From assembly GCF_900104815.1 (NCBI RefSeq), contig NZ_FNTD01000004.1, positions 7,749,001 to 7,813,000 on the forward strand: 64,000 nucleotides of DNA. The letters run 5' to 3'. Shown one piece after another: positions 17,033 to 25,814 of the stretch; positions within the stretch are counted from its first letter, which is position 1, and each line of letters begins with the position of its first letter. A program made the position numbers and the translations under genes. The stretch is from Streptomyces misionensis (lineage in GTDB: Bacteria > Actinomycetota > Actinomycetes > Streptomycetales > Streptomycetaceae). The notes beneath the pieces were generated by a model. It searched no databases. It was not told where the DNA came from and worked only from the letters and a program-made list of their open reading frames with translations.

Positions 17033-17395
17033 GTGAACGAGGACGAACGGGCCGTGCGGGCGGCCGTCGACGGGGAGATGCGCCTCCTCGATCCAAAGGT
17101 GCGCGCCTCCCCGGCCCGGGTCCTGGACCTGCTGGACCCGGAGTTCACCGAGATCGGGGCTTCCGGACGCCGCTGGGACGTGCGATCGATCCTCGCCGTG
17201 ACGAGCGACGGTTCGGTGTCCCCGCAGTCGCCGGTCGAGGTCAGCGACATGTCGGGTGCCGTCCTCGCGCCGGGCGTCGTCCACCTGACGTACGTCGCTG
17301 ACCACCAGGGCCGCCGGGCCTGGCGAAGCTCGGTGTGGCGGCTGACGGAAGCGGGCTGGCGGCTGTACTTCCACCAGGGCACGCCGACCGGCTGA
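17033..17395 (+). CDS. DUF4440/NTF2-like protein
   Basis: 120-aa single-domain protein with the cone-shaped NTF2/SnoaL-like pattern: long N-terminal helix (ERAVRAAVDGEMRLLDP), LDPEFTEIGASGRRWD and a C-terminal strand WRLTEAGWRLYFHQGTP, as in DUF4440 members. GTG start with a GAGGGGAAA ribosome site. Usually a ligand-binding or small isomerase fold; function not predictable. Confidence 0.75.
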   Translation: MNEDERAVRAAVDGEMRLLDPKVRASPARVLDLLDPEFTEIGASGRRWDVRSILAVTSDGSVSPQSPVEVSDMSGAVLAPGVVHLTYVADHQGRRAWRSSVWRLTEAGWRLYFHQGTPTG

Positions 17396-17457
17396 GCGAC
17401 GGCCGGAACACGCACCGCGTGCGGTGCGGACGCCACGGATGACAACGGGGGGCGACC

Positions 17458-18102
17458 ATGAAAAGAGTTCTCGTGTCCGCTTTGGCCGGTGCCGCGCTCG
17501 CCTCGATGGCCGCGTGTACGAGCCCCGGCGTACCGCCCCGGACCAGTTCGCCCACCACGTCGCGCGCCGCCTCCCCGCGGGCCACGACGGCCGGCCGCGA
17601 GGAGGTGACGGCCGCGGCGCGGCGCCATCTGCTGGTACAACTGCCGGCGAAGGACCACCCCGGCCGGGCTCCGATGTCCACGGCCGCCGTCGACCGGGGC
17701 GCCGCGCTGTTCGTCTGGGAGACCGGCGACAGGCGATTCTGCTTCGGCTCCGCCGCGGCGACCGGCGGGGCCGTCATGACGAGCTGCGCCTCGTCCCCCG
17801 GCAGCACCGCCTACTCCTCGCGTCCCACGGTCGTCCCTCTCGTCGTCACCGTGATCACCGATCAGCACGAAGTACTCGGCGCGGACCGCGAAGCCGTCGT
17901 GAAGGTGACGTGCGACGGCAGCCCCCTCGCACTGCGGCGGCTCGCTCCCGTCCTCGACGGCCGGCGCTTGCTCTACGCCTTCGACGTCCCCGCGCGGACC
18001 GGCGGCCGGGTCACCGTGACCGTCCGACGCGGACACACCACTGCCACGGAACACATGAAGCTGCTCTGGGCGGGCCACGGGGACCGCCCGTCATGCCGCT
18101 GA
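17458..18102 (+). CDS. putative lipoprotein
   Basis: 214 aa with signal peptide and lipobox MAAC (C20). A low-complexity Ser/Thr/Pro/Arg stretch of ~30 residues precedes a globular domain with two or three cysteines (RRFCFGS, TSCASS, VTCDGS). No family recognised. ATG preceded by GGGGGGCGA. Confidence 0.72.
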   Translation: MKRVLVSALAGAALASMAACTSPGVPPRTSSPTTSRAASPRATTAGREEVTAAARRHLLVQLPAKDHPGRAPMSTAAVDRGAALFVWETGDRRFCFGSAAATGGAVMTSCASSPGSTAYSSRPTVVPLVVTVITDQHEVLGADREAVVKVTCDGSPLALRRLAPVLDGRRLLYAFDVPARTGGRVTVTVRRGHTTATEHMKLLWAGHGDRPSCR

Positions 18103-18242
18103 CACGACACGGCCACCACGGTCGGCGCGGAGCGTCCGGCACGCACTGCGATGTCCGCCGCGCGTGTGCCGCCGCGTACACGCCGCGGGCCGCAGGCCCC
18201 TTCGTCCGGTTTCGCCGTGTGGCTGCGGGAAAGTCGGGATCC

Positions 18243-18956
18243 GTGGCGTCCTACGGAGCGGAGCAGCGCGTACGGCTGCCGGCGTTGCGCGCCGAATGGC
18301 TGACGCAGACGTTCGTGCACTGGTCCTACCCCGCTGAGCAGGTGCAGCGCCTGCTGCCGGCCGGGCTGACCGCGGACACGTGCGACGGGCGGGCCTGGGT
18401 GAGCCTGACGCCGTTCGTGATGGCGGGCGTACGGGTGCCGGGGTCCCCGCTCGCCGTGCCTCCCTTCGCGGAGACCAATCTGCGCACCTACGTGCGCGGC
18501 CGGGACGGCAGGGACGGCCTGTGGTTCCTGTCCCTCGAAGTGGCGTCCCCGGTGATGCTGGCGGCCCGCGTGATCGGCGCGCCGTACCGCCTCGGGCACC
18601 TGGGGCTGTCCCGCGACGGCGACGCTCTGACCTATGCCGGCGTCCGGGGACGTGGCGGGCCGTCGTACCGCCTCACCGTCCGGCCGGGCGAACCGCTCCG
18701 GCCGACCCGCCGGGACGTGTGGCTGACCTCGCGCTGGCGGGCCTTCACCCGCGGGTACGGCGTGCTCTGGGAGACGCCCGTCGAGCACGAGCCCTGGCCG
18801 CTGCGCGCGGCGCACGTCGAGGGCCTCGACGAGACGCTGACGAGGGCGGCCGGGCTGCCCCCGCCCGCCGGGGAGCCGCTGGCGCACTTCTCGGACGGGG
18901 TCCACACGGTGCGCTTCGCGCCCTCGCGACCGGTGTGGCGGAAGGGAAGACGGTGA
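18243..18956 (+). CDS. DUF2071 (YqjF-like) protein
   Basis: 237 aa, matching COG3361/DUF2071: LTQTFVHWSYPAEQVQRLLPAGLTADTCDGRAWVSLTPFVMAGVRVPG, then FAETNLRTYVRG and GLWFLSLE. The start is either GTG 18243 or the GTG eight codons earlier. Its stop overlaps a possible GTG of the next gene. Function unknown; the fold is related to acetoacetate decarboxylase-like proteins. Confidence 0.8.
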   Translation: MASYGAEQRVRLPALRAEWLTQTFVHWSYPAEQVQRLLPAGLTADTCDGRAWVSLTPFVMAGVRVPGSPLAVPPFAETNLRTYVRGRDGRDGLWFLSLEVASPVMLAARVIGAPYRLGHLGLSRDGDALTYAGVRGRGGPSYRLTVRPGEPLRPTRRDVWLTSRWRAFTRGYGVLWETPVEHEPWPLRAAHVEGLDETLTRAAGLPPPAGEPLAHFSDGVHTVRFAPSRPVWRKGRR

Positions 18957-18997
18957 GGCGATGCGTGCGGCCGGGTCAATCCCGAGGACGCGGGTGG

Positions 18998-19639
18998 ATG
19001 ACGCGGACCTCCGGTGAGGGCACGCGGGCCCGGCGGCCCGTCCGGATGCGCTTCGAGGGATGGATCGCCGGCCTCGGTACGGCGTCCGGAACCCGGCTGG
19101 TCGTGGGCCACTGGCCGCGCTCGCCCTTCGGGCCGTTCAGCGACGTGATGGTCGAACGGCCCGACGGGCACCGGCTGCTGCTGGCCCCGACCCGGCGGAC
19201 GGCCGAGTTCGTCGCCGGTACGTACGCCTTCGACGAGGTGCGGATCGAACCCGTACGGGTCCGCGTCACCGGCGACGTCTGGGCCGTCACCGCGGGAGCG
19301 CTGCTCGATCTGCGGTTCACGGTCGGCCGGCGCGGCCCCGCGGGGCTGCTGCTGCGTGCGGTACCCGCGGCGCTGTCCGGCAGCCCCGGCTGGACCGCGG
19401 TGACGGACCCGCTAGCCCGTTTGCTGCTGGGCGTGCGCACCCGGGGCACGGCCGGCGGCGGGCGCCATGAGTGGTACGGCGCCCACGACCTGCACCGGAT
19501 CACCCGGATGACCGCCGTGCTGCGGGGACGGAGCCTCGGTGCCCTCACGGCGGTGCGTTCACCGGTCCGGTTCGGCTTCGGCTCCACACCCCGCAGGCCC
19601 AGCCTGGTTCGGGTGACGACAACCGTGAGCACCCCTTGA
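18998..19639 (+). CDS. hypothetical protein coupled to the DUF2071 gene
   Basis: 213 aa from ATG 18998; a GTG at 18953 overlapping the upstream TGA (GTGA) would add 15 residues and imply translational coupling. Sequence features: FEGWIAGLGTASGTRLVVGHWPRSPFGPFSDVMVERPDGHRLLLAPT and a basic C-terminus. No signal peptide or clear membrane segment. I recognise no named domain; it looks like a cytosolic actinomycete partner of DUF2071. Confidence 0.7.
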   Translation: MTRTSGEGTRARRPVRMRFEGWIAGLGTASGTRLVVGHWPRSPFGPFSDVMVERPDGHRLLLAPTRRTAEFVAGTYAFDEVRIEPVRVRVTGDVWAVTAGALLDLRFTVGRRGPAGLLLRAVPAALSGSPGWTAVTDPLARLLLGVRTRGTAGGGRHEWYGAHDLHRITRMTAVLRGRSLGALTAVRSPVRFGFGSTPRRPSLVRVTTTVSTP

Positions 19640-19688
19640 CCACCCACGGAAAGCGGAACCCACGGGGCGAAGGGTCGTACCCGCGGGC

Positions 19689-20219
19689 TCAACCGCCTTG
19701 CTCGGCAAGGGCCTTGATGCCCTGAAGGGTCGCCTCCATTCCGGCGAGCAGTTCCTTCGACCGGGAGGCGAGGATCTCCTCCTCGCGGTCGGGCCAGCGT
19801 TCGAGCGCCAGCGTGACTCCGCTGCGGCCCGGCCCGATCAGCACGGACTGCCGCAGCAGGGTGCCGCCGTTCTCGGCCTGGAGTTCGCAGCGCCAGGTCG
19901 CCATGGGCCGTGCCGGATCCGGCGCCGGTTCTCCGTAACGGCCGTCCGCGTCCGTGACGGCCCAGGCGAACACCTTCGGCTCGGCCAGCTCGACGACATG
20001 GGAGACGGTGCGCCACTCGCCGAGCCGCTCGTGACGGTTGTACCCCTCGAAGCGGGCGCCGACCACGGGGCGGTCCGCGCCGTCGAGCCAGGCGACGCGT
20101 TGCAACTCCGGGCTGTGCCGGGCGGGCAGCCGGATGTCGGTCACCAGCTCCCATACCCGCCGCACGTCCGCCTGGACGTGAACGTCACAGTGCACGCTCG
20201 GGCCATCGGCGAATCGCAT
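19689..20219 (-). CDS. SRPBCC family protein
   Basis: 176-aa START/polyketide-cyclase-fold protein: VHVQADVRRVWELVTDIRLPARHSPELQRVAWLDG and GARFEGYNRHERLGEWRTVSHVVEL are the standard first strands and helix. The ATG at 20219, with GAGGGGGA upstream, is preferred to the GTG/ATG at 20267. Such proteins bind hydrophobic ligands. Convergent with the preceding hypothetical gene; function unknown. Confidence 0.78.
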   Translation of the reverse strand: MRFADGPSVHCDVHVQADVRRVWELVTDIRLPARHSPELQRVAWLDGADRPVVGARFEGYNRHERLGEWRTVSHVVELAEPKVFAWAVTDADGRYGEPAPDPARPMATWRCELQAENGGTLLRQSVLIGPGRSGVTLALERWPDREEEILASRSKELLAGMEATLQGIKALAEQGG

Positions 20220-20331
20220 GTCGTCCCCCTCGATGTCGGATCTCGGCTCATCCACGGCCTTGATCACTTTGACAGCAAGGCCCTTGATGAGTCGAGCGGC
20301 CGCGGCGGACTTTCTCGTTCGCGCCGGGCCG

Positions 20332-20943
20332 CTACGTACGCGCTGGGGGTGACGGTTCGGCGGTGAGACCGCCGAGGGCCGCGACAGCCAGTCGTACGGC
20401 CTTGTCCGCCACGGCCTCGTAGTCGTCGCCCGCCTCCAGCGCCGTGGTCGCGGCGTTGACGAACCCTTGCAGCAGCCGTGCCGTCCGCAGCGGGGCGTCG
20501 TCGCCGAGGTCCGCCAGCGCGCCCACGAGAGGGTCGAGCAGGGCCCGGTGTGCCGCGTCCGCGCCCGCGCGCAGCGCCGCGGCGTCCTGCGCGTCGGCGT
20601 CGGCCCGGGCGATGCGGTGCTCGCCGTCGCGGACCATCTCCAGCTGCGCGGTGACGTAGGCGGCCACCCGGTCGCGGGGCGAGTCGCCGGCGGCGGCGAG
20701 GGCGGCGTGGATGCGCTCGGTCCAGCGCGGAGCGGCCTCCCGGACCACCTCGGTCAGCAGCTGCCTGCGGTCGGCGAAGTACTTGTAGACGCTGTTGCGG
20801 GCCAGCCCGGTGCGGCGGGCGACCGCGGCGAACGTCACCTCGCAGGCGCCGCCCTCGGCGAGCAGTTCCCGTGCCGCTTCGAGCAGGGCGGCCCGCTGCT
20901 GGGCGCGGTGATCGGCGACCGACGCGGCGTGGATCTTGGGCAC
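20332..20943 (-). CDS. TetR family repressor of the adjacent ABC exporter
   Basis: 203 aa; HTH AALLEAARELLAEGGACEVTFAAVARRTGLARNSVYKYFADRRQL, then a helical ligand domain. It is divergent from the ABC permease gene with two inverted repeats of one sequence between them. It very likely represses the exporter and itself. Confidence 0.88.
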   Translation of the reverse strand: MPKIHAASVADHRAQQRAALLEAARELLAEGGACEVTFAAVARRTGLARNSVYKYFADRRQLLTEVVREAAPRWTERIHAALAAAGDSPRDRVAAYVTAQLEMVRDGEHRIARADADAQDAAALRAGADAAHRALLDPLVGALADLGDDAPLRTARLLQGFVNAATTALEAGDDYEAVADKAVRLAVAALGGLTAEPSPPART

Positions 20944-20967
20944 ACGGTCAGTTTAGGACCCCCACTT

Positions 20968-20984
20968 GGGGACGCCGCGTCCCC
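20968..20984. promoter_or_regulatory. TetR operator, proximal to regulator
   Basis: GGGGAC-GCCGC-GTCCCC, perfect arms. It lies 24 bp from the TetR start. Confidence 0.75.
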
Positions 20985-20995
20985 ATCTTCTATTT

Positions 20996-21014
20996 TAGGG
21001 ACGCCATGTCCCTA
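20996..21014. promoter_or_regulatory. TetR operator, proximal to exporter
   Basis: TAGGGAC-GCCAT-GTCCCTA, perfect 7-bp arms. Shares the GGGAC-GCC half-site with the first copy. Ends 17 bp before the permease GTG, so it covers the probable promoter and leader. Confidence 0.78.
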
Positions 21015-21031
21015 TCTTTGGAAGGAACACC

Positions 21032-22159
21032 GTGTTCCTCGCCCTGCTGGAACTCAAGGCGGCCCGCGGCCGCTTCCTGCTGATGGGCAGCGTCGTCGTC
21101 CTCGTCGCCGCGCTCGTCGGTATCGTCTCCGGGTTCACCACCGGCCTCGGTGACGACACCGTCTCCGCCCTGCGCAGACTGCCCGCCACCCACATCGCCT
21201 TCGCCGCCGGCTCGGACTCCGACCAGTTCGCCCGCGGTCTGATCGACGAGCGGACCGTCGACGGCTGGCGGCGGGAAGCCGGCGTCTCGGCCACCCCGCT
21301 CGGCGTCGCCATCACCCGCGGGACCACCGACCGGCACGTCGAGGTCGACCTCGCCGCGTTCGGGGTGGAACCCGGCGCCTTCACCGACCCCGGGGCCGAC
21401 GACGGCAAGCCCCTCGCCGCGAGCGCGCCCCAGGGGATCGTGGTCTCCCGCCAACTCGTCGGCGACGGTGTCCGCATCGGCGACACCCTCGCCATCGACC
21501 GGCTCGGCATCCGGCTGAAGGTCGTCGGCACCACCGGCCGCTCCTCCTACGGGCACGTCCCCGCCGCCTACGTCACCGCCGACACCTGGCGCCGCATCCG
21601 CTTCACCACACCGGGCACCGACGCGCGCCCCGGCGACCTCCCGCGCCAGTACAGCGCGATGGCCCTCAAGCTCCCCACGGGCTTCGACGCCACGACGCTC
21701 GCCGACGCGGACCACCGCCACCACACGGCCACCGTCCCGCTCGACGACGCGTTCGCCGCGGCCCCCGGCTACGAGGGCGAACGCCTGACGATGACCTCCA
21801 TCCAGACCTTCCTCTTCCTCATCGCACCGCTGGTCGTCGGCGCCTTCTTCGCCGTGTGGACGGTGCAGCGCACCCCGGAACTCGCCCTGCTGCGCGCCAT
21901 GGGCGCCTCCCGCCGCCGCCTGCTCGGCCACACCCTCGCGCAGGCCGCCGTGGTCGTCGTCGCCGGAACGGCCGCCGGAGCCGTACTCGCCTCCGCTGTC
22001 GGCCTGTTCGTCGGCGAGCAGGTGCCCTTCAGCCTTCCCGCCGCCACCCTCGCCACCACCATGGCCGCGGTGACCCTGGTCGCACTCGCGGGCTCCGCCT
22101 TCACCCTGCGCCGCGTCACCACCGTCGACCCGATGATCATGCTGGGAGCCGCACGATGA
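21032..22159 (+). CDS. ABC transporter permease, FtsX/MacB type
   Basis: 375-aa inner-membrane permease. One N-terminal transmembrane helix (residues ~15-37), a ~215-residue extracytoplasmic domain, then three helices (about 255-275, 302-325, 338-360), the FtsX-like layout. The sequence AVWTVQRTPELALLRAMGASRRRLL is the family's cytoplasmic coupling segment. GTG start with GGAAGGA upstream. Works with the ATPase encoded by the next gene (ATGA overlap). Exports an unknown substrate or acts as a mechanotransmitter. Confidence 0.88.
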   Translation: MFLALLELKAARGRFLLMGSVVVLVAALVGIVSGFTTGLGDDTVSALRRLPATHIAFAAGSDSDQFARGLIDERTVDGWRREAGVSATPLGVAITRGTTDRHVEVDLAAFGVEPGAFTDPGADDGKPLAASAPQGIVVSRQLVGDGVRIGDTLAIDRLGIRLKVVGTTGRSSYGHVPAAYVTADTWRRIRFTTPGTDARPGDLPRQYSAMALKLPTGFDATTLADADHRHHTATVPLDDAFAAAPGYEGERLTMTSIQTFLFLIAPLVVGAFFAVWTVQRTPELALLRAMGASRRRLLGHTLAQAAVVVVAGTAAGAVLASAVGLFVGEQVPFSLPAATLATTMAAVTLVALAGSAFTLRRVTTVDPMIMLGAAR

Positions 22160-22830
22160 CCCTCCGCCTCGACGACATCACCGTCACCCTCGGCCGCGGC
22201 GAAGCCCGCACCACCGCCCTGCGGGCACTGACCGCCACCTTCCGGCCGGGCGTCCTCACCGCCCTCGTCGGCCCCTCCGGCTCCGGCAAGTCCACCCTCC
22301 TCGCCGTCGCGGGCGCCCTGCTCCGCCCCGACGAGGGACGGGTCCTGCTCGGCGACACCGACCTGGCCGCCCTCACCGACCGCGAACGCGCCCGCGCCCG
22401 CCGCACCCGCATCGGCTACATGTTCCAGAGCGGCAACCTCATCACCGGCCTCACCGCCGAGGAGCAACTGCTCGCCGCCGCCTCCCTCGCCGACCGCGGA
22501 CCCCGCGCGGTCCGAGCCCGGGCCCGCGACCTGCTCGCCGACGTCGGCCTCGAACACCGGCTCCGCCACCGGCCCGACCAGCTCTCCGGCGGCGAACGCC
22601 AACGCGTCGCCCTGGCCCGCGCCCTGCTCACCCGGCCCGAACTCCTCCTCGTCGACGAACCGACAGCCGCCGTCGACCGGACCCGCGCCGACGACCTGAC
22701 CGCACTCATCGCACGCACCACACACGAGCACGGCTGCGTCACCGTCGTCGCCACCCACGACCCGGTGGTCGTCGAGGCGGCCGACGGCACGATCGACATG
22801 CGGGACCACACCGCCGCGCCTACGGCCTGA
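22156..22830 (+). CDS. ABC transporter ATP-binding protein, MacB/LolD type
   Basis: 224-aa ATPase: Walker A GPSGSGKST (about residues 36-44), Q-loop FQSGN, signature LSGGERQRVALARAL, Walker B LLLVDEPTA, switch ATHD. Overlaps the permease gene by ATGA, so it is translationally coupled. With the permease it forms a drug-export or lipoprotein-type transporter under TetR control. Confidence 0.9.
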   Translation: MTLRLDDITVTLGRGEARTTALRALTATFRPGVLTALVGPSGSGKSTLLAVAGALLRPDEGRVLLGDTDLAALTDRERARARRTRIGYMFQSGNLITGLTAEEQLLAAASLADRGPRAVRARARDLLADVGLEHRLRHRPDQLSGGERQRVALARALLTRPELLLVDEPTAAVDRTRADDLTALIARTTHEHGCVTVVATHDPVVVEAADGTIDMRDHTAAPTA

Positions 22831-22853
22831 GCCCCGGCCCGGCCCGCCGACAC

Positions 22854-22887
22854 CCCGTCGGCGCCCCTGAGAAGGAGCGCCGACGGG
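22854..22887. terminator. bidirectional terminator
   Basis: Perfect 11-bp stem (22854-22864 with 22877-22887) with a 12-nt loop between the convergent ABC and MerR genes. Confidence 0.75.
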
Positions 22888-22903
22888 AGGCAACCGATCC
22901 GCC

Positions 22904-23260
22904 TCAGGACCCCGCGCCGTAGTAGGAGATCTTGTCGTCGAGGACCTCCATCGCCCGGTGGAGCGCCGCCACCCAGTGCTCCAGTGCGGCACGGCGCTCA
23001 CGGAGGAAGGCGACCCGGTCCCGGGCGGAGTGCTCGGCGCGCAGGATGGCGACGAACTCCCGCAGGTCCGCGATGCCGAGGCCCGCCTCGCGGAAGCACG
23101 TGACCAGGCCGATCCAGAAGATGTCGTCCTCGGTGTACTCCCTGCGCCCGCCCGGGGAACGCCGGATCGGTCCGATGAGCCCTTCGCGCTCGTAATAGCG
23201 CAGCGTGTCGATGGACACGCCGGTGCGGTCGGCGGCCGCCGCCGGCGAGAGGGTCGTCAT
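22904..23260 (-). CDS. MerR family transcriptional regulator
   Basis: 118-aa short MerR protein: SPAAAADRTGVSIDTLRYYEREGLI, GGRREYTEDDIFWIGLVTCFREAGLGIADLREFV and a C-terminal coiled helix. No metal-binding cysteines at the tip (a single Cys in helix), so aldehyde- or redox-sensing like AdhR/NmlR is possible. It follows the aldo/keto reductase by 23 bp and is presumably co-transcribed, driving its own operon from the promoter at 24253-24283. RBS GGGAGA. Confidence 0.87.
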   Translation of the reverse strand: MTTLSPAAAADRTGVSIDTLRYYEREGLIGPIRRSPGGRREYTEDDIFWIGLVTCFREAGLGIADLREFVAILRAEHSARDRVAFLRERRAALEHWVAALHRAMEVLDDKISYYGAGS

Positions 23261-23283
23261 ACGGTCTCCCGGGTGAACCGTCA

Positions 23284-24246
23284 CTACCGCGCTCCGGCGA
23301 AGCGCGCCAGGTGCTCGTCGTCGAGACGCACTCGGCGTGCGGCGAGCGCCTCCTCGATCTGCTCCGCCCGGCTCGCGCCGACGATGGGGTCGATTCCCTG
23401 CCGCATCAGCCACGCGAGGACGACCTGGTTCCTGGTGACCGAGAGTTCCCCCGCGATGTCGCCCAGGACCGCGAGCACCCGTTCGGTCCCCGGGTGATCA
23501 TAGGTCCGCGGAAGCGGCTTGTCCGGGCGAACGTACGATCCCCACATCAACGAGCTGTACGACCAGACGCCCAGCCCCTCCGCCCGCGCCAGGTCCAGGT
23601 CCTCGGCGCTCAGCATGCGGTGGCCTGCCTCCGCGACCGGGGTGAGCGGACGCGGCTGCACGAGTGAGTGGCGCAGTTGCAGCGCCGTCCAGGGTTCCAC
23701 GCCCTGCTCCCGGGCGAGCGACCGGGCACGCGCGACGCGCCAGGCGGGATGGTTCGCCGCCCCGACCCTCAGGGCAACGCCCTTCGCGGCCAGTTCACCG
23801 AAGGCACCGACCGTCTCCTCCAGCGGCACGGCACGGTCCTCCGCGTGGGCCCAGAGCAGGTCGACGTGATCGGTCCCCAGCCGCAGCAGGCTCTCCTCGG
23901 CCCCGGCCTGGACGGCGCGCGCGGACAGCCCTTCGGCGCTGTCCGGCCAGGAGTGCGGAACGAGCGGGTTCTGCCGGACCTTCGTGGCGATCCGCACCGC
24001 ATCGCGCGCCCCCGGCCGGGCCCGGAGCCACGCGCCGATGACCTCCTCGCTCGCGCCGCCGATGCCACGGGGGTCGGCCCAGAACGAGTAGCAGTTCGCG
24101 GTGTCCAGCCAGACTCCGCCGCCGTCGACGAAGGCGTCGAGGACCGCGAAGGCCCGCTCGCGGTCCACGCGGGTGCCGAAGTCCATCGTCCCGAGGACGA
24201 CCTGGGGTCGAGCGGAGGTTCGAGTGGAGGCTTGAGTGGTGTTCAT
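23284..24246 (-). CDS. aldo/keto reductase
   Basis: 320-aa AKR of the AKR11/12-like type: D48 and Y53 (LDTANCYSFW), K89 (IATKV) and the histidine of LLWAHAED make the tetrad. The C-terminus ends with the NQVVLAWLMRQGIDPIVGASRAEQI nucleotide segment. The start codon lies 6 nt after the -10 element of a MerR promoter, so the mRNA should be leaderless. Likely reduces an aldehyde or ketone sensed by the MerR protein encoded next. Confidence 0.87.
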   Translation of the reverse strand: MNTTQASTRTSARPQVVLGTMDFGTRVDRERAFAVLDAFVDGGGVWLDTANCYSFWADPRGIGGASEEVIGAWLRARPGARDAVRIATKVRQNPLVPHSWPDSAEGLSARAVQAGAEESLLRLGTDHVDLLWAHAEDRAVPLEETVGAFGELAAKGVALRVGAANHPAWRVARARSLAREQGVEPWTALQLRHSLVQPRPLTPVAEAGHRMLSAEDLDLARAEGLGVWSYSSLMWGSYVRPDKPLPRTYDHPGTERVLAVLGDIAGELSVTRNQVVLAWLMRQGIDPIVGASRAEQIEEALAARRVRLDDEHLARFAGAR

Positions 24247-24252
24247 GCGCCC

Positions 24253-24283
24253 ATGCTCGAATCTGGAGCGCGCTCCAGGTCAA
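24253..24283 (-). promoter_or_regulatory. MerR-type promoter for the aldo/keto reductase-MerR operon
   Basis: On the minus strand: -35 TTGACC (24278-24283), 19-bp spacer, -10 GAGCAT (24253-24258). The spacer is almost filled by CTGGAGCGCGCTCCAG, a perfect 16-bp palindrome (24263-24278). Same architecture as the promoter at 1900-1930. Confidence 0.75.
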
Positions 24284-24319
24284 GACAGGGCGCGGGCGGC
24301 TTGCCGGCCGAGGGCGGCG

Positions 24320-25060
24320 TCAGGCCGGCTTGCGCCACACGGAGATGTGCTTGACCGAGTCCTGGGTGAACGGCGCCCCGTCCCAGTCCGCGACGCGGCG
24401 CTCCGGTTCCAGCCCGGCGATCCGCGCCATCAGATCCAGCTCCGCCGGCCAGGCGTACCGGTGCCGGGAGGCGTCGCGGCGGTAGCGGCCGTCGTCGCCG
24501 TCGCGGGTGAAGTGGTGCGAGACGAGGATCTGCTCGACCAGATCGAAGGTGTCGAAGCCGAGGTGCCGCTCGGAGACGTCGAACGGCACCGCGACCTGCC
24601 CGGGCGGCAGGAAGCGCAGCGGCGGTACGCCCAGCTCGATGACGAACCGGCCGCCGGGCGCCAGATGACGTGCGGCGTTGCGGAAGCACTCGACCTGCTC
24701 GTCCTGCGTGAGCAGGTTCGAGATCGTGTTGTAGACGAGATAGACGAGGCTGAACTCGCCGGGAACGACGGTCTTGGCCATGTCTCCGATGACGACCGGG
24801 AGCACGTCCTCGCCGACCTTGCGCCGCAGGACCGCTGCCATGTGCTCGGAGAGTTCGACACCCACCACCGGCACGCCGCGTTCCCGGAGCGGAACGCCCA
24901 CCCGCCCCGTCCCGATGGCGAACTCCAACGCCCTTCCGTCTCCGGCGAGTTCGGCGAGGAAATCGAGGGTGGGTCCGAGAACGGCGGCCGAGGACATCTC
25001 GGTCTCCTCGGCGTCGTAACGGTCGGCGGTCGCACGGTTCCACAGCTCACTGCTCGTCAC
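24320..25060 (-). CDS. class I SAM-dependent methyltransferase
   Basis: 246 aa. Motif I is ALEFAIGTGRVGVPL, motif II VVGVELS, and the post-II strand VVIGDMAKT; then FSLVYLVYNTISNLLTQDEQVECFRNAARHLAPGGRFVIEL (motif III). A general small-molecule methyltransferase with a C-terminal beta cap. The GTG at 25060 begins the conserved SSELWNRATADRYD N-terminus. Substrate unknown. Confidence 0.83.
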   Translation of the reverse strand: MTSSELWNRATADRYDAEETEMSSAAVLGPTLDFLAELAGDGRALEFAIGTGRVGVPLRERGVPVVGVELSEHMAAVLRRKVGEDVLPVVIGDMAKTVVPGEFSLVYLVYNTISNLLTQDEQVECFRNAARHLAPGGRFVIELGVPPLRFLPPGQVAVPFDVSERHLGFDTFDLVEQILVSHHFTRDGDDGRYRRDASRHRYAWPAELDLMARIAGLEPERRVADWDGAPFTQDSVKHISVWRKPA

Positions 25061-25240
25061 GGGCGGCCACTCTGCCGGTTGGCGCGGGACGATGTCGAGG
25101 CATTTACCCGGCCGCCGGGCGGGGCCCGCCCCCTTGCCGACGATGGTGGGCCCCGCCCGTGTCGAAGAACCCGTCTCCACGGCCCGGTGTCTGCGGCAGC
25201 GCCCGGTCGTCACCGCGCGGGCAGCCGTCCGGCCTGGCTG

Positions 25241-25690
25241 TCAGACCGCCCCGCGCCAGGCTCCGGTCTCGGTGCCGCGGGACTCGATGAACTCCTTGAA
25301 CCGCTTCAGGTCGCCGCTGACCTGGCGCTTGACGAAGCCGAGCTTGTCCCCGACGGTCTCGGTCACGCCCTCCGGCGTGTAGCCGAGTTGCAGCATGACC
25401 TTGGTGGTGTTGTCGTCCAGACGGTGGAACGTGACGACACCCGCCTGCTTCGCCTCGCCGTCGATCGAAGTCCAGGCGACGCGCTCGTCGGGGATCTGCT
25501 CGGTGATCTTCGCGTCGAATTCGCGCTCGACCCCGTCGATCTTCGTCTTCCAGTGGGTGAGGGTGTCGGTGCGCTGCTCGACGCGCTCGACGCCCCCCAT
25601 GAAGCGGGGGAATTCCTCGAACTGGGTCCACTGGTTGTAGGCGGCGCGGACGGGGACGTTGACCTCGATGGACTCTTCGACCTGGGACAT
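25241..25690 (-). CDS. SRPBCC (cyclase/dehydrase-like) protein
   Basis: 149 aa: VEESIEVNVPVRAAYNQWTQFEEFPRFMGGVERVEQ is the signature of the Polyketide_cyc/dehydrase group common in actinobacteria, often stress-induced. Single domain, no signal. Promoter region of 124 bp before the next gene; monocistronic. Ligand unknown. Confidence 0.83.
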   Translation of the reverse strand: MSQVEESIEVNVPVRAAYNQWTQFEEFPRFMGGVERVEQRTDTLTHWKTKIDGVEREFDAKITEQIPDERVAWTSIDGEAKQAGVVTFHRLDDNTTKVMLQLGYTPEGVTETVGDKLGFVKRQVSGDLKRFKEFIESRGTETGAWRGAV

Positions 25691-25814
25691 GCGCTCCTCG
25701 CTTCCTGGTGTACGGGTTGGACGAGGAGCGGGTTCCAGGCTAGGGGCCGTTCATGCCTGATCCGTTGCCGGTGGTCGGCCGGCGCCGTGGGCGCGGGCCG
25801 TTTGTCGTCTCGGG

